From assembly GCF_000759445.1 (NCBI RefSeq), contig NZ_JRMB01000001.1, positions 2,294,001-2,358,000 of the forward strand: a stretch of 64,000 bases of DNA, read 5' to 3'. Positions 18,323 through 28,941 of this stretch are shown piece by piece. The translations under genes and the position numbers were made by a program. Source of the stretch: Pseudomonas lutea (GTDB lineage: Bacteria; Pseudomonadota; Gammaproteobacteria; Pseudomonadales; Pseudomonadaceae). Under the pieces are notes generated by a model that was not told where the DNA came from, did not search any database, and saw only the letters and a list, made by a program, of their open reading frames with translations. Every line of letters begins with the position of its first letter. Position 1 is the first letter of the stretch.

Positions 18323-19156
18323 TCAACCGCAGTTGGGCGTGATCTTTTCCTGACGCTTGGCTTCGCCCCAGAGCGCATCCATCTCTTCGAGGCTGCAATC
18401 TTCGATGGGGCGCCGGGTGTCGCGCAAGGCCTGTTCGATAAATCTGAAGCGCCGCTCGAATTTCGCGTTGGCGGCGCGCAGGGCATTTTCCGGATCAACC
18501 TTGAGGTGGCGAGCCAGATTCACGGCGGCAAACAGCAAATCCCCGACCTCTTCCGAGATAGCCGCGCCGTCGTTGTCGGCCATGGCTTCGAGAACTTCGT
18601 CCAGTTCCTCGCGCACGTTATCCACCACCGGCAAGGCGTCCGGCCAGTCAAAACCGACCTGAGCCGCACGCTTCTGCAACTTCGCTGCCCGTGACAGCGC
18701 CGGCAACACGGCCGGCACGTCGTCGAGCAGCGACAATTGTTCGGGCGCGGCGGACTTTTCCGCGCGTTCCTCGGCCTTGATTTGCTCCCAGCGCTGCTTG
18801 ACCTGGTCTTCGCTGAGGCGCGGCGTCTCCAGAGGCGCATAGAGATCGCCGGTCGGAAACACGTGAGGGTGGCGGCGAATCAGCTTGCGGGTAATCCCGT
18901 CGACCACGGCGTCAAACTCGAAGCGCCCTTCTTCACGCGCCAACTGGCAGTAGTACACCACCTGAAACAGCAGATCGCCGAGTTCACCGCGCAGGTCGTT
19001 GAAGTCACCCCGCTCGATGGCGTCGGCCACTTCATAGGCCTCTTCGAGGGTGTGCGGCACGATGGTCGCGTAATTCTGCTTTACGTCCCACGGGCAACCG
19101 TATTGCGGATCACGCAGACGGGCCATGAGATTGATGAGGTCTTGAAGGCTATACAT
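18323..19156 (-). CDS. mazG: Nucleoside triphosphate pyrophosphohydrolase MazG
   Basis: MazG hydrolyses (d)NTPs to monophosphates and pyrophosphate and in E. coli dampens ppGpp signalling, which fits its place beside relA. The 277-residue protein shows LMARLRDPQYGCPWD near the start and two MazG modules, each with an EExxE metal-binding pattern: EEAYEVADAIE with GDLLFQVVYY, and REELDEVLEAM with EEVGDLLFAAVNLAR. Start MYSLQDL at 19156 has GGGA five bases upstream. Confidence 0.96.
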   Translation of the reverse strand: MYSLQDLINLMARLRDPQYGCPWDVKQNYATIVPHTLEEAYEVADAIERGDFNDLRGELGDLLFQVVYYCQLAREEGRFEFDAVVDGITRKLIRRHPHVFPTGDLYAPLETPRLSEDQVKQRWEQIKAEERAEKSAAPEQLSLLDDVPAVLPALSRAAKLQKRAAQVGFDWPDALPVVDNVREELDEVLEAMADNDGAAISEEVGDLLFAAVNLARHLKVDPENALRAANAKFERRFRFIEQALRDTRRPIEDCSLEEMDALWGEAKRQEKITPNCG

Positions 19157-19180
19157 AGTCATCCCGTTGAACACCGTACA

Positions 19181-19268
19181 TGTAGGAGCGCGCTTGCCCG
19201 CGATTGCAGTGTGTCATCGACTTATTCGTCGCAGACACAACGTGTTCGCGGGCAAGCGCGCTCCTACA
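19181..19268. repeat. REP doublet between relA and mazG
   Basis: TGTAGGAGCGCGCTTGCCCG at 19181 and its reverse complement ending at 19268. It occupies nearly all of the gap between the relA stop and mazG start. Confidence 0.9.
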
Positions 19269-19271
19269 AGG

Positions 19272-21515
19272 TCACGGCGTTCTGTTGCGCCGCGTCTCGA
19301 TGATGTTCGGCAGTTGCGAGATGCGTCCCAGCAACCGGCCCAGTGCGTCCAGACCCGGAATCTCGATGGTCAGCGACATCAGCGCGGTGTTGTCTTCCTT
19401 GTTTGAACGCGTGTTGACCGCCAGCACGTTAATCCGCTCGTTGAGCAGTATCTGCGAGACATCACGCAACAAACCCGAGCGGTCATAGGCGCGGATGATG
19501 ATATCCACCGGATAGGTGAGCACCGGTACCGGGCCCCAGCTGACCTGAATGATCCGCTCCGGCTCGCGCCCGCCCAGTTGCAGCACCGAGGCGCAGTCCT
19601 GACGGTGAATGCTCACGCCGCGCCCCTGAGTGATGTAGCCGACGATGGCATCGCCCGGCAGCGGCTGGCAGCAGCCGGCCATCTGCGTCATCAGGTTGCC
19701 GACGCCCTGGATCTGAATGTCGCCGCGCTTGCCCGGCTTGTAGCCCGTGGCCTTGCGCGGAATCAGCTCCAGCTGCTCGTTGCCGCGCTCCGGCTCGACC
19801 AGTTGCTGGGCCAGATTGACCAGTTGCGCAATGCGCAGATCACCGGCACCGAGAGCAGCGAACATGTCCTCGGCGATCTTCATGTTGGCCTTTTCGGCCA
19901 ACTTGTCGAAATCCACCTGCGGCAGCGCCAGACGCGCCAGTTCGCGTTCCAGCAGCACCTTGCCGGCGGCAACGTTCTGGTCGCGCGCCTGCAACTTGAA
20001 CCAGTGCACGATCTTCGCCCGGGCGCGGGACGTCGTGATGTAGCCCAGGTTGGAGTTCAGCCAGTCGCGACTCGGCGTGCCGTGTTTACTGGTGATGATC
20101 TCGACCTGCTCGCCGGTCTGCAGGCTGTAGTTGAGCGGCACGATACGCCCGTTGATCTTGGCGCCACGGCAGTTGTGGCCGATCTCGGTGTGCACGCGAT
20201 AGGCGAAGTCCAGCGGCGTCGCGCCCTTGGGCAGGTCGATGGCGTGACCGTCGGGGGTAAACACGTAAACGCGGTCGGGTTCGATGTCGACGCGCAGCTG
20301 TTCGGCCAGACCGCCGATGTCGCCCAATTCTTCATGCCACTCCAGCACCTGACGCAGCCACGAGATTTTTTCTTCGTAGTGGTTGGAACCGGATTTGACG
20401 TCGGTGCCCTTGTATTTCCAGTGTGCGCAGACACCCAGCTCGGCCTCTTCGTGCATGGCGTGGGTGCGAATCTGCACCTCCAGCACCTTGCCTTCCGGAC
20501 CGATCACGGCCGTATGCAGCGAGCGATAGCCGTTTTCCTTGGGGTTGGCGATGTAGTCGTCGAATTCTTTGGGGATGTGCCGCCACAAGGTGTGCACGAT
20601 GCCGAGCGCGGTGTAGCAGTCGCGCATTTCCGGGACCAGCACGCGAACGGCGCGCACATCGTAGATCTGGCTGAACTCCAGGCCTTTGCGCTGCATTTTT
20701 CGCCAGATCGAGTAAATGTGCTTGGCCCGGCCGCTGATGTCGGCCTTGACGCCGGTAGCCAGCAATTCGTCCTCAAGCTGCGACATCACGTCGGTGATGA
20801 AGCGCTCGCGGTCAAGTCGGCGCTCGTGCAGCAGCTTGGCAATCTGCTTGTACTGCTCGGGCTCGAGGTAACGGAAGGACAGATCCTCCAGCTCCCATTT
20901 GACGTGACCGATGCCCAGCCGGTGGGCCAGCGGCGCATAGATATCGAAGACTTCCCGGGCAACCCGGTTGCGTTTTTCATCGTCGGTGTTTTTCACCGCG
21001 CGGATGGCGCAGGTCCGCTCGGCCAGCTTGATCAATGCGACGCGCACGTCATCGACCATCGCCACGAGCATTTTGCGCAGGTTCTCGACCTGCGCCTGAG
21101 TGCCCAGTACCAGAGACTGACGCGGGCTGAGACTGGCGCTGATTGCCGCCATGCGCAGCACGCCGTCGATAAGTTTGGACACGGTCGGCCCGAAGCGCTG
21201 GTTGACGTCGGGCAGCGAGATTTTGCCTTCGCGCACGCCGCGGTAAATCACCGCGGCGATGAGCGAGTCCTGATCGAGCTTGAGGTCGGCCAGGATTTCA
21301 GCGATTTCCAGGCCCGTCTGGAAACTCGACGTGCCTTCCGCCCAGAGGTTCTTGGCGGCGTTGTCCTGTTGCTCGGCAACCCGGGCAAATTCACAGGCCT
21401 CCTTGAGGGCCTGTCGGTCTACAGCGAGGTCGACGCTGACCACGTGATCAAGCCACGCGTCGAGGTTGATACTGCCGTCGGTGTTGATCGGCTGGTGTGC
21501 TCTCACCTGTACCAT
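19272..21515 (-). CDS. relA: GTP pyrophosphokinase RelA, (p)ppGpp synthetase
   Basis: RelA makes (p)ppGpp on stalled ribosomes. The 747-residue protein has a pseudo-hydrolase region (residues 40-210), synthetase domain with IYSIWRKMQRKGLEF and NGYRSLHTAV near residues 260-340, TGS domain (VYVFTPDGHAIDLPKGATPLDFAY, near 415-440), zinc-finger/CC region (MAGCCQPLPGDAIVGYIT, near 615) and a C-terminal ACT domain. The hydrolase-type HD motif is absent, as in RelA rather than SpoT. Confidence 0.98.
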   Translation of the reverse strand: MVQVRAHQPINTDGSINLDAWLDHVVSVDLAVDRQALKEACEFARVAEQQDNAAKNLWAEGTSSFQTGLEIAEILADLKLDQDSLIAAVIYRGVREGKISLPDVNQRFGPTVSKLIDGVLRMAAISASLSPRQSLVLGTQAQVENLRKMLVAMVDDVRVALIKLAERTCAIRAVKNTDDEKRNRVAREVFDIYAPLAHRLGIGHVKWELEDLSFRYLEPEQYKQIAKLLHERRLDRERFITDVMSQLEDELLATGVKADISGRAKHIYSIWRKMQRKGLEFSQIYDVRAVRVLVPEMRDCYTALGIVHTLWRHIPKEFDDYIANPKENGYRSLHTAVIGPEGKVLEVQIRTHAMHEEAELGVCAHWKYKGTDVKSGSNHYEEKISWLRQVLEWHEELGDIGGLAEQLRVDIEPDRVYVFTPDGHAIDLPKGATPLDFAYRVHTEIGHNCRGAKINGRIVPLNYSLQTGEQVEIITSKHGTPSRDWLNSNLGYITTSRARAKIVHWFKLQARDQNVAAGKVLLERELARLALPQVDFDKLAEKANMKIAEDMFAALGAGDLRIAQLVNLAQQLVEPERGNEQLELIPRKATGYKPGKRGDIQIQGVGNLMTQMAGCCQPLPGDAIVGYITQGRGVSIHRQDCASVLQLGGREPERIIQVSWGPVPVLTYPVDIIIRAYDRSGLLRDVSQILLNERINVLAVNTRSNKEDNTALMSLTIEIPGLDALGRLLGRISQLPNIIETRRNRTP

Positions 21516-21671
21516 GTTGCTTACCTTCCCTACGGCGCGATGAAATGCGCCATCAGTCGCCGGCCTTCTTGAGCGCGTGCGCCTTGCGGGCCATGCAAGG
21601 CGGTCGACGCGCGGGCCAGTCGGATTAAACGAGACTCCGTGTAAGGCGACGTCATGTCCTGAGTCGCCGCC

Positions 21672-23027
21672 TCACTTACTCGCTTCAAATAACGCCATTG
21701 CCTCGACATGCGCTGTTTGCGGGAACATATCGAGGATTCCGGCACGTTTCAATCGGTAGCCCTGCCTGATCAGTTCAGCGGTGTCGCGCGCCAGCGTGGC
21801 CGGGTTGCACGACACATAAAGGACGCGTTCGGCGCCCAGCGATTTGAGTTTACCCACTACGTCAAACGCCCCGTCACGAGGCGGATCCAGCAGCACTGCG
21901 GCAAAACCATCCGCCACCCAGGCCGCCTTGTCCAGTGGCTGCGACAGATCGGCCTGATAAAACTGCACATTGCCCAAACCGTTATGGACCGCGTTGGCCG
22001 TGGCGCGCTGCACCATGGCATCGACGCCCTCCACTGCCACCACTTCACGCGTCATTTGCGCCAGGGGTAGAGCGAAGTTACCAAGCCCGCAGAACAAGTC
22101 CAGCACTCGTTCCTCCGCACGCGGCGCAAGCCAGGCCAGGGCCTGCTGGATCATCGCGGTATTGACCTGCGCGTTGACCTGCACGAAGTCACCGGGGCGG
22201 TACGCCAGAGACAGATTCCAGGGTTCCAGGCGGTAGCCCAGCTGCGCCGACGGGTCGACGGGCTGCGGATCACCTTCGCCGTGCAACCAGAGCTGCGCGG
22301 CATGTTGGTCGCAAAATGCCTTGAGGATCGCCACATCGGTTTCGGGCAGCGGCGCGGTGTGGCGCAGCAGCACCGCATTGGCCGAGCCGCTGAACAGCTC
22401 GACGTGCCCCAAGGCCTGAGGTTTGCTCAACCGTCGAAGCATCGGCGCCAAGGCTGTCATGATCGGTTGCAAGGCCTGTACCAGCACCGGGCACTGCTCG
22501 ATGGCGATGATGTCCTGACTCGCAGCCGCACGAAAGCCGACGTCCAGGCGTTTGGCCCGCACGTCCCAGCGAACAGCCACTCGGGCGCGCCGGCGGTAGG
22601 CATATTCTTCGCCGGTCAAAGGCGCAGCCCACTCTTGCGGCTCGACCCCGGCGATGCGACTTAACTGCTCAGCCAGCATGCTCTGTTTCAGGGCAAGCTG
22701 TTCGGCATGGGGCATCTGTTGAGTGCTGCACCCACCACAGCGGCCGAAATGCGGGCACGCCGGCGGCCGCCGCAAGGGGCTCGCCTGAAACACTCGCTCG
22801 GTTCGCGCTTCAACGACCTTGCCGTGAGCGCCGAGCACGCGGGCTTCGACCTCTTCCCCGGCGAGGCTGCCCATGACAAACCAGGTACGACCTTCGACGA
22901 ATGCGATGCCGCGACCGTCGTTGGCCAGCCGCTCGATACTCAGGCGTTGTTTTTTGCCGGTCGGAACCTGCGCGGTCCGGGTGCCGCCACTGGGCTGGAA
23001 ACGCAGGCCTGCATCACGCTTGGCCAT
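21672..23027 (-). CDS. rlmD: 23S rRNA (uracil-1939-C5)-methyltransferase
   Basis: RlmD methylates U1939 of 23S rRNA with S-adenosylmethionine. The 451-residue protein has an N-terminal TRAM domain ([20 protein letters not shown]), the four-Cys iron-sulfur motif beginning [10 protein letters not shown] (near residue 90), the SAM site [16 protein letters not shown] (near 310) and the catalytic Cys in [12 protein letters not shown] (near 405). Its start overlaps the cysM stop by one base. Confidence 0.97.
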   Translation of the reverse strand: MAKRDAGLRFQPSGGTRTAQVPTGKKQRLSIERLANDGRGIAFVEGRTWFVMGSLAGEEVEARVLGAHGKVVEARTERVFQASPLRRPPACPHFGRCGGCSTQQMPHAEQLALKQSMLAEQLSRIAGVEPQEWAAPLTGEEYAYRRRARVAVRWDVRAKRLDVGFRAAASQDIIAIEQCPVLVQALQPIMTALAPMLRRLSKPQALGHVELFSGSANAVLLRHTAPLPETDVAILKAFCDQHAAQLWLHGEGDPQPVDPSAQLGYRLEPWNLSLAYRPGDFVQVNAQVNTAMIQQALAWLAPRAEERVLDLFCGLGNFALPLAQMTREVVAVEGVDAMVQRATANAVHNGLGNVQFYQADLSQPLDKAAWVADGFAAVLLDPPRDGAFDVVGKLKSLGAERVLYVSCNPATLARDTAELIRQGYRLKRAGILDMFPQTAHVEAMALFEASK

Positions 23028-23929
23028 CAGTTGGGCGCATCGTAAACGCCGGTCGACAGGTAACGGTCGCCACGGTCACAGATGATCGCGACCATGACCG
23101 CGTTTTCGACTTCCCGGGACAGGCGCAGCATGCCCGCCACGGAGCCGCCCGATGACACGCCACAGAAGATGCCCTCTTCGCGCGCCAGACGACGCATGAC
23201 GTCCTCGGCTTCGGCCTGGCCCATGTCCATGATGCGGTCGACGCGTTCAGCCTGATAAATGCTCGGCAGGTACTCCGTCGGCCAGCGACGAATGCCGGGA
23301 ATCGATGCGCCGTCCATGGGCTGGAGGCCAACGATCTGGATGTTCGGGTTCTGTTCCTTGAGGAAGCGCGAGGTGCCCATGATGGTCCCCGTGGTGCCCA
23401 TGGAACTGACGAAGTGGGTCACGGTGCCACCGGTCTGCTGCCAAATTTCGGGGCCGGTGCCGACGTAGTGAGCCTGGGGATTATCGCCGTTGGCGAACTG
23501 GTCCAGCACCTTGCCGCGGCCTTCGGACTGCATGCGCTCGGCCAGATCACGGGCGCCTTCCATGCCCTCCTCCTTGCTGACCAGAATCAGTTCGGCGCCG
23601 TAAGCGGTCATGGCCGCCTTGCGCTCGGCACTGGAGTTGTCCGGCATGATCAGAATCATGCGGTAACCCTTGATCGCTGCGGCCATGGCCAGGGCGATGC
23701 CGGTATTGCCGGAGGTGGCTTCGATCAGGGTGTCGCCGGGATGAATCTGACCGCGCAACTCGGCGCGGGTGATCATCGACAGCGCCGGGCGGTCTTTGAC
23801 GGAGCCGGCCGGGTTATTGCCTTCGAGCTTGAGCAGCAACGTGTTGCTGGTGTTCCCGGCCATGCGTTGCAGACGCACCAGCGGAGTGTTGCCGACGCAA
23901 TCGGCGATGGTTTGATACTGCAGGGTCAT
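23027..23929 (-). CDS. cysM: Cysteine synthase B (O-acetylserine/O-phosphoserine sulfhydrylase)
   Basis: CysM is a PLP enzyme making cysteine from O-acetylserine and sulfide or thiosulfate. The 300-residue protein has the PLP lysine in [13 protein letters not shown] near residue 40, [13 protein letters not shown] near 68, [11 protein letters not shown] near 175 and the [14 protein letters not shown] motif near 260. Length is right for CysM rather than CysK. It is the last gene of the conserved relA-rlmD-cysM block; the foreign segment starts just upstream of it. Confidence 0.97.
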   Translation of the reverse strand: MTLQYQTIADCVGNTPLVRLQRMAGNTSNTLLLKLEGNNPAGSVKDRPALSMITRAELRGQIHPGDTLIEATSGNTGIALAMAAAIKGYRMILIMPDNSSAERKAAMTAYGAELILVSKEEGMEGARDLAERMQSEGRGKVLDQFANGDNPQAHYVGTGPEIWQQTGGTVTHFVSSMGTTGTIMGTSRFLKEQNPNIQIVGLQPMDGASIPGIRRWPTEYLPSIYQAERVDRIMDMGQAEAEDVMRRLAREEGIFCGVSSGGSVAGMLRLSREVENAVMVAIICDRGDRYLSTGVYDAPN

Positions 23930-24090
23930 GGCGTGTTCGCGATCCAGACGTGCGGGGGTCGCCTATCATACCGGCAATCGTCGCCAGCCCATATCACGCA
24001 AAGTGAGGTCGTTATCGCTGAAAGGTATAAGCGGCCGGGGGACGGCCTCTGCAACTGCGCATGTGACACCGGGCTTCAACCGTCCGGTCA

Positions 24091-27000
24091 TCACCCCCCG
24101 TTCCGGGAAAGACTTGCCGCAAGCTCATCCTTTCGAAACGGCTTGTTCAGCCGTGGTATGTCCGGGTCAAGCCCTTCGCGCTCGGCGTAGCCGGATATCA
24201 GCAGGATACCAATGCCAGGTCGCATGCTTTTGACCAGCCGGGCGAGTTCGGTGCCGGTGATGCCAGGCATCAGGTGATCCGTGACCAGCACATCAAGCGT
24301 TTGCCCGGCCTCTACCAGGCTTAACGCTTCCTCGCCTGAGGCGGCCTCAATGACGTGGTACCCCAGGTCGGCCAGCATGTACGACGTCGTCGCGCGGACA
24401 AGCTCTTCATCGTCGACCAGCAACACGATGCCTTGCACAGACTGGCGGTCCATGGTTTCGCCCGAGGGCAGCACTGCAACCTGAGGAGTGATGCTGCGCG
24501 GGAGCCAGAGCTCCACGTGGGTGCCCAGTCCGGGGGAGCTCTGGATCGTGAGCGCGCCGTTCAGCTGGCTGGCAAGCCCATGAACCATCGAAAGGCCAAG
24601 CCCGGTACCCTTGCCGACTCCCTTGGTCGAAAAAAACGGTTCCACCGCCCGGGCAAGTGTGGCCGGGTCCATGCCTTCTCCGGTGTCGGCCACCGAAAGA
24701 CAGATATATTCGCCTGGCGGGAGGTTCGAGCGGTGGCCGCTGTCAACCCGCTCTTCACTGGCGGATATCCGTATTGTTCCGCCGTTGACCATGGCATCGC
24801 GCGCGTTTACAGAAAGATTAAGGACCGCCATTTCGAGCTGGTTGGCGTCTGCCATTGCAGCCGGCAAAGCTTGCGGCGCATCGACGATGACCTTGATCTG
24901 CGGCCCGGTCGTGCTGGCGATAAGCTCGCCCATCCCGCTGACCAGCTTCGCCACATCAACCGGAACCAGCTGAAGCGGCTGACGCCGGGCGAAGGCCAGC
25001 AGCCGTTGCACCAATGTCTTCGCTCGATCAGCCGACTGCAAGGCGCCCGAGATCAGCCTTTGTTCCCGCTCGCCACCCACAGACCTGCGCTGAAGCATGT
25101 CCAGGGTGCCAACGATCGGGGTCAGCAAGTTGTTGAAGTCGTGCGCCACCCCGCCGGTGAGCTGCCCCATCGCTTCCATCTTCTGGCTTTGACGCAAGGC
25201 CTGCTGGACGACTTCCCGTTCGGCGATGGCTTCGGCCACCCTCATCTCAAGCGTGGCATTGAGCTCGCGCAATTGCTCCTCGGCAACCTTGCGCGGCGTG
25301 ACATCGACCGCAGTGCCCGTGAAGCGCAGACAGCGTCCGGCCGGATCGAATACCGCCCTGCCCTTGGCCGCGACCCAGCGAACGATGCCGTCTTCGCGGC
25401 CGATGGTGCGGTAGTCGACTTCGTATAGCGCCCGGCGTTCGGGGTCGACGGCCGCCGAGAACGCTTCGATGGTTGCCTCCCTGTCCTCTGGATGCAGCCC
25501 TTCATAAAAATCGCGCAACGTGACCGGCACGTCGCTGGAGATGCCGAACATCGCTTTGGTCTGGGCTGGCCAGATCAAGGTGTCGTGCACCATATCGACG
25601 TCCCAAAAGCCGACATCGGCGTGTTCGACGGCAAGCCGCAACCGCTCCTCGCTCTGGCGCAGCCGCATTTCGGCGCCGACTCGTTCAACGTGTGCCCAGC
25701 AGCGCTCGGCGACTTCTCTTACCAGTGAGATTTCCGAATGCGACCAGTCCCTGGGCGAGTTCTGGTGAACGGCCATCATGGCGGTCAGGTAACCATCTTT
25801 GACGAGCGGGCAGCAAATGATCGCGTTGATGCCGATTGCTTGAAATGTCTCCAGACCTTCAGTGGGCGTAAGTTCTGCCTCGACGTCGCGGATGATCAGC
25901 GTACGACCGGCGCGCATATCGGCGGCGGCCCGCGGTCCGAACACATCGAGGCTGTGCGCCCCTACAGAGGTCTCGACACCGGGAGCGCTGTAGTCACTGC
26001 GAATCCAGAACCGGTCATGGTCGCTGTCGACATCGGCGTAGGCGCACCGCGACACGTCAAGCATTCGCCCGAGTAATCCGGTCGCGGCGACCATCGCGTC
26101 TTCGGCATGCCGGGTGTTGAACAGGCGAGCGTCCAGCTCATCGAAAAAGCGCAGCCGTGACGCGCTTTCTTCAAGCGCCGCCTCTGCCTGGTGCTCGGCC
26201 GTGCGGTCACGGAAAATTTTCACAAAACCGCCGTGATCCAGCGCCAGCGGCATCATCAGCCCCGACCCCCAGAATCGCGAGCCATCCTTGCGAATGTGCC
26301 AGCGTTCGTTGACCGCCCGACTCTGCTGACGGGCAATTTCGAGCTCAAGGTAAAACACCCGCTCGACCTGATCGCCCTCTGTGTAAAAGAAATCGCCCCT
26401 GCGCCCAAGCATTTCCTCTGCGCCGTAACCGATTATGCGCTGTGCCCCGGCACTCCAACTGGTGACGGCCCCTCGTGCGTCGAAGGTAATAATCGCGAAG
26501 TCTTCGGCGCCCTCGACGATCTGTCGGTAGCGCGCTTCACTGACCCGAATTTTGGCCTCTGCCCTGGCACGGTGCAGGATGAGTCCAACGGTCTGCACAA
26601 CAAACTCCAGGATCTGGACGTCTATCGATACAGGCTCGTGCAGCTCAGGGTGGTACAGGACGAAGATGCCGAGCACAACGCCTTGTGCCGACAGGATCGG
26701 GAAAGACGAGCAGGCATGCAGGCCATGACGCATGGCGAGCTGCTCCAACTCGGGCCAGAGAAGGCCGTCGGGCGCGTCAGGCAGTGCCTTGGCTCCGTCG
26801 CGCAGGGCTGTAGCGCCAAAGCCTCCGGCTATGTCCGTCATCATGTTTTTGACGGCATCGTTGAATGCGTCAGGCAGACTGGGGCCTGCATGGCGCAGCC
26901 CTTGGTGCTCACTGTTCAAAAGCAGGATGCTGCCCAGAAACCGTGAAGCGGACAACGCTTCGACTTCCCGGACAATCGCATCCAGGGCGACATCGAGGGG

Positions 27001-27573
27001 CGTGTCTTCAACAGACAATTTCAAAATTCGGTTCTGCGCGTCCCCCAGAGCAGACGCACGATGACGCGCCTCGGTCAGTCGCGCGTTTTCAATCGAAATC
27101 GTGGCCAGACTGGCCAGGCTCTGCAGCCGCTTGATCGTATTCTGATCATGGGTGCGCACCTCCGACCAGTAGGCGCCTAGCGCCGCCACCGCAACGGGCC
27201 GGCCGATGGGGACCATGATGAGGCTACGGACGAACGTCGGGGTGTAGGCATCCTGGGGGATGCGCGGGTCCAGTCGAACGTCACTGACGGTGACCGTTTC
27301 CCTGTGCCGCATCGCCCATCCCGAGATGCACTGCTCGGCGGCAAACTTCTGCCCCTGCCAAAGCGGGGAGACAGCCTCTTCCGCCGCATAAAAACAGCGC
27401 CCTTCCTGCTCCAGGACAACCGATATGCCCTGAGCCCCTACCGCGGCACGGGCAGTGTCGCGAAGCACTGCGACGACTTCATCCACCGAGGTTGCCGCCG
27501 CCAGTCGCTCGCCGGCGTCGAGCACGTGAAACAGGCGATCTTCGCTTGCTGGATCCACGGGTGCAGTAGGCAA
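24091..27573 (-). CDS. Hybrid sensor histidine kinase with GAF and PAS domains and a C-terminal receiver
   Basis: The 1160-residue protein has no membrane segment. Visible order: GAF-like (about 10-165), GAF (195-340), PAS with FWGSGLMMPL-type PAC text (350-465), GAF (475-640), PAS (660-780), coiled-coil linker, HisKA with phospho-acceptor His in GGVAHDFNNLL (about H811), HATPase with GKGTGLGLSMVHG, then a receiver domain (1045-1155) with acceptor Asp in VTDHLMPG (about D1099). It probably senses a soluble signal, redox state or light-like cue, but no chromophore Cys can be assigned. No response regulator gene sits beside it. It occupies the left edge of the accessory segment. Confidence 0.92.
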   Translation of the reverse strand: MPTAPVDPASEDRLFHVLDAGERLAAATSVDEVVAVLRDTARAAVGAQGISVVLEQEGRCFYAAEEAVSPLWQGQKFAAEQCISGWAMRHRETVTVSDVRLDPRIPQDAYTPTFVRSLIMVPIGRPVAVAALGAYWSEVRTHDQNTIKRLQSLASLATISIENARLTEARHRASALGDAQNRILKLSVEDTPLDVALDAIVREVEALSASRFLGSILLLNSEHQGLRHAGPSLPDAFNDAVKNMMTDIAGGFGATALRDGAKALPDAPDGLLWPELEQLAMRHGLHACSSFPILSAQGVVLGIFVLYHPELHEPVSIDVQILEFVVQTVGLILHRARAEAKIRVSEARYRQIVEGAEDFAIITFDARGAVTSWSAGAQRIIGYGAEEMLGRRGDFFYTEGDQVERVFYLELEIARQQSRAVNERWHIRKDGSRFWGSGLMMPLALDHGGFVKIFRDRTAEHQAEAALEESASRLRFFDELDARLFNTRHAEDAMVAATGLLGRMLDVSRCAYADVDSDHDRFWIRSDYSAPGVETSVGAHSLDVFGPRAAADMRAGRTLIIRDVEAELTPTEGLETFQAIGINAIICCPLVKDGYLTAMMAVHQNSPRDWSHSEISLVREVAERCWAHVERVGAEMRLRQSEERLRLAVEHADVGFWDVDMVHDTLIWPAQTKAMFGISSDVPVTLRDFYEGLHPEDREATIEAFSAAVDPERRALYEVDYRTIGREDGIVRWVAAKGRAVFDPAGRCLRFTGTAVDVTPRKVAEEQLRELNATLEMRVAEAIAEREVVQQALRQSQKMEAMGQLTGGVAHDFNNLLTPIVGTLDMLQRRSVGGEREQRLISGALQSADRAKTLVQRLLAFARRQPLQLVPVDVAKLVSGMGELIASTTGPQIKVIVDAPQALPAAMADANQLEMAVLNLSVNARDAMVNGGTIRISASEERVDSGHRSNLPPGEYICLSVADTGEGMDPATLARAVEPFFSTKGVGKGTGLGLSMVHGLASQLNGALTIQSSPGLGTHVELWLPRSITPQVAVLPSGETMDRQSVQGIVLLVDDEELVRATTSYMLADLGYHVIEAASGEEALSLVEAGQTLDVLVTDHLMPGITGTELARLVKSMRPGIGILLISGYAEREGLDPDIPRLNKPFRKDELAASLSRNGG

Positions 27574-27931
27574 AACTATCTCCCAACGCCGGCTAACGTT
27601 TTCTTTGTACGAGCGGCTTTAATGACGTGGCTGTAGGGCCGATTCCGTTCATGACGGTACGAACAGGCATTATTTCGGTTATCGATCAGACGATCCAGTT
27701 TTCGATACAGCGACAGCGGTTGGAGCCACGCTGCGGATGATCGTGACACGTGCCTTTGGCCTGCGCTGACTCACAAGCGCCAAGATAGCCGCTTCGGGGG
27801 CAAGGTGCCTATTGGCCTGCCGATGATCAGCGATGAGCGGGCGTGAATTTACTTTTCCTCCGGCGACTCGAGCGTCTCGTTGATTTTGTTGGCCGGGGTA
27901 ATGCTGTGTAAGAGGAGCAATCGGCGAGAAG
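27574..27931. other. Gene-free stretch between the hybrid kinase and the LysR gene
   Basis: I see no credible gene, repeat or terminator in these 358 bases. The only long frame here (27679-28119) runs antisense-like through the LysR gene in another frame and has no family resemblance. Confidence 0.5.
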
Positions 27932-28828
27932 TCAGCGACCTGCCTGATCCCGCAAAGCCTCCAGAAGCAGACGAAAAGCCGGTTTGTGCTGGCGCCGGCT
28001 TGGGTAGTAGAAATGGTACCCGGTGACGGTGCCAGTCCAGTCGTCCAGCAGCCGCACCAGGCGACCTTGCGCCAGATCTTGCTCGACCAGATGCTCCGGG
28101 AAGTAGCCAAGTCCCGCACCTGCCCTGACGAAATCGCGCATGAGCCAGATGTTGTTACTCACCAGATGCCCGTCGGCGCGTACTTTTATTTCTCTTCCGT
28201 TTTTCGCGAAAGGCCAAGCCCACAATCCTCCCGAGGTGGGCTGGCGCAGGTTGATACAGGCGTGTTCGGTCAGATCCTGTGGGGTCATTGGTTTGGCACG
28301 TTGTTCCAGATAGGCGGGGGCGGCCACCAGTGCCATGCGAAAATCCCGGCCGATGGGCATGCTGATCATGTCCTGAGCCAGCTGCGCTCCCAGGCGGATA
28401 CCGGCATCGAAGCGCTCTGCGACGATGTCGACCAATGCGTAGCTGTCATTTATTTCAACCTTGATGCCCGGATAGTCGGTCATCAATCGCAGCACTGCCG
28501 GGGCAAGGACCAGCGGGGTTGCGTGTTCCATGGAGGTGATGCGCAGGTTACCCACCGGCGTGCCGCTGAGTTCGCTCAGCTCGTTGAGCCCTGACTCGAT
28601 CCCGTCAAAATGTGGCCCGATGCTGTCGATCAGGCGCGCTCCGGCTTCGGTCGGCGCGACGCTGCGAGTGCTGCGGGTCAGCAATTGCACGCCCAGGCGC
28701 GATTCCAGTTTGGTGATGGTGCGGCTCAGCGCAGGCTGGGAAACGCCAAGCTGCGCCGCCGCTTTGGTAAAACTGCCTTCACGGGCGACCCGCAGGAGGG
28801 CCAGGAGGTCGGTGACGGTGTCGCGCAC
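27932..28828 (-). CDS. LysR-family transcriptional regulator
   Basis: The 298-residue protein has the standard N-terminal winged helix-turn-helix (FTKAAAQLGVSQPALSRTITKLE, residues 20-42) and a substrate-binding effector domain of the CrgA-like group (DIVAERFDAGIRLG near residue 135, HACINLRQPTSGGLWAW near 200). It is divergently transcribed from the dehydrogenase gene at 28942 with a gap of 113 bases, so it most likely controls that gene, the quinone oxidoreductase behind it and itself. The inducer is not known. Confidence 0.93.
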   Translation of the reverse strand: MRDTVTDLLALLRVAREGSFTKAAAQLGVSQPALSRTITKLESRLGVQLLTRSTRSVAPTEAGARLIDSIGPHFDGIESGLNELSELSGTPVGNLRITSMEHATPLVLAPAVLRLMTDYPGIKVEINDSYALVDIVAERFDAGIRLGAQLAQDMISMPIGRDFRMALVAAPAYLEQRAKPMTPQDLTEHACINLRQPTSGGLWAWPFAKNGREIKVRADGHLVSNNIWLMRDFVRAGAGLGYFPEHLVEQDLAQGRLVRLLDDWTGTVTGYHFYYPSRRQHKPAFRLLLEALRDQAGR

Positions 28829-28941
28829 GATTGATGCTCTGCGGTTATAGGTCTATTCCAACCATACCATCTAATCATTTGTAGGAAGGATGGCTAGAGT
28901 GTCGCCTTTGCTTTGCGGCGCTTTCAGGAATCATCTTTTCC

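Noticed and set aside
19578..21572. A 664-codon open frame on the plus strand opposite relA
   Set aside because: It is the antisense shadow of a GC-rich gene: no ribosome site, no recognisable domain, and relA on the other strand is unmistakable.
23930..24090. tRNA or att site as the integration point of the 37-kb segment
   Set aside because: I looked for a tRNA-like fold and for matching direct repeats between 23930-24090 and 60340-60920 and found none.
27679..28119. 146-codon minus-strand frame overlapping the LysR gene
   Set aside because: It overlaps the C-terminal part of a clear LysR gene in another frame and resembles nothing.
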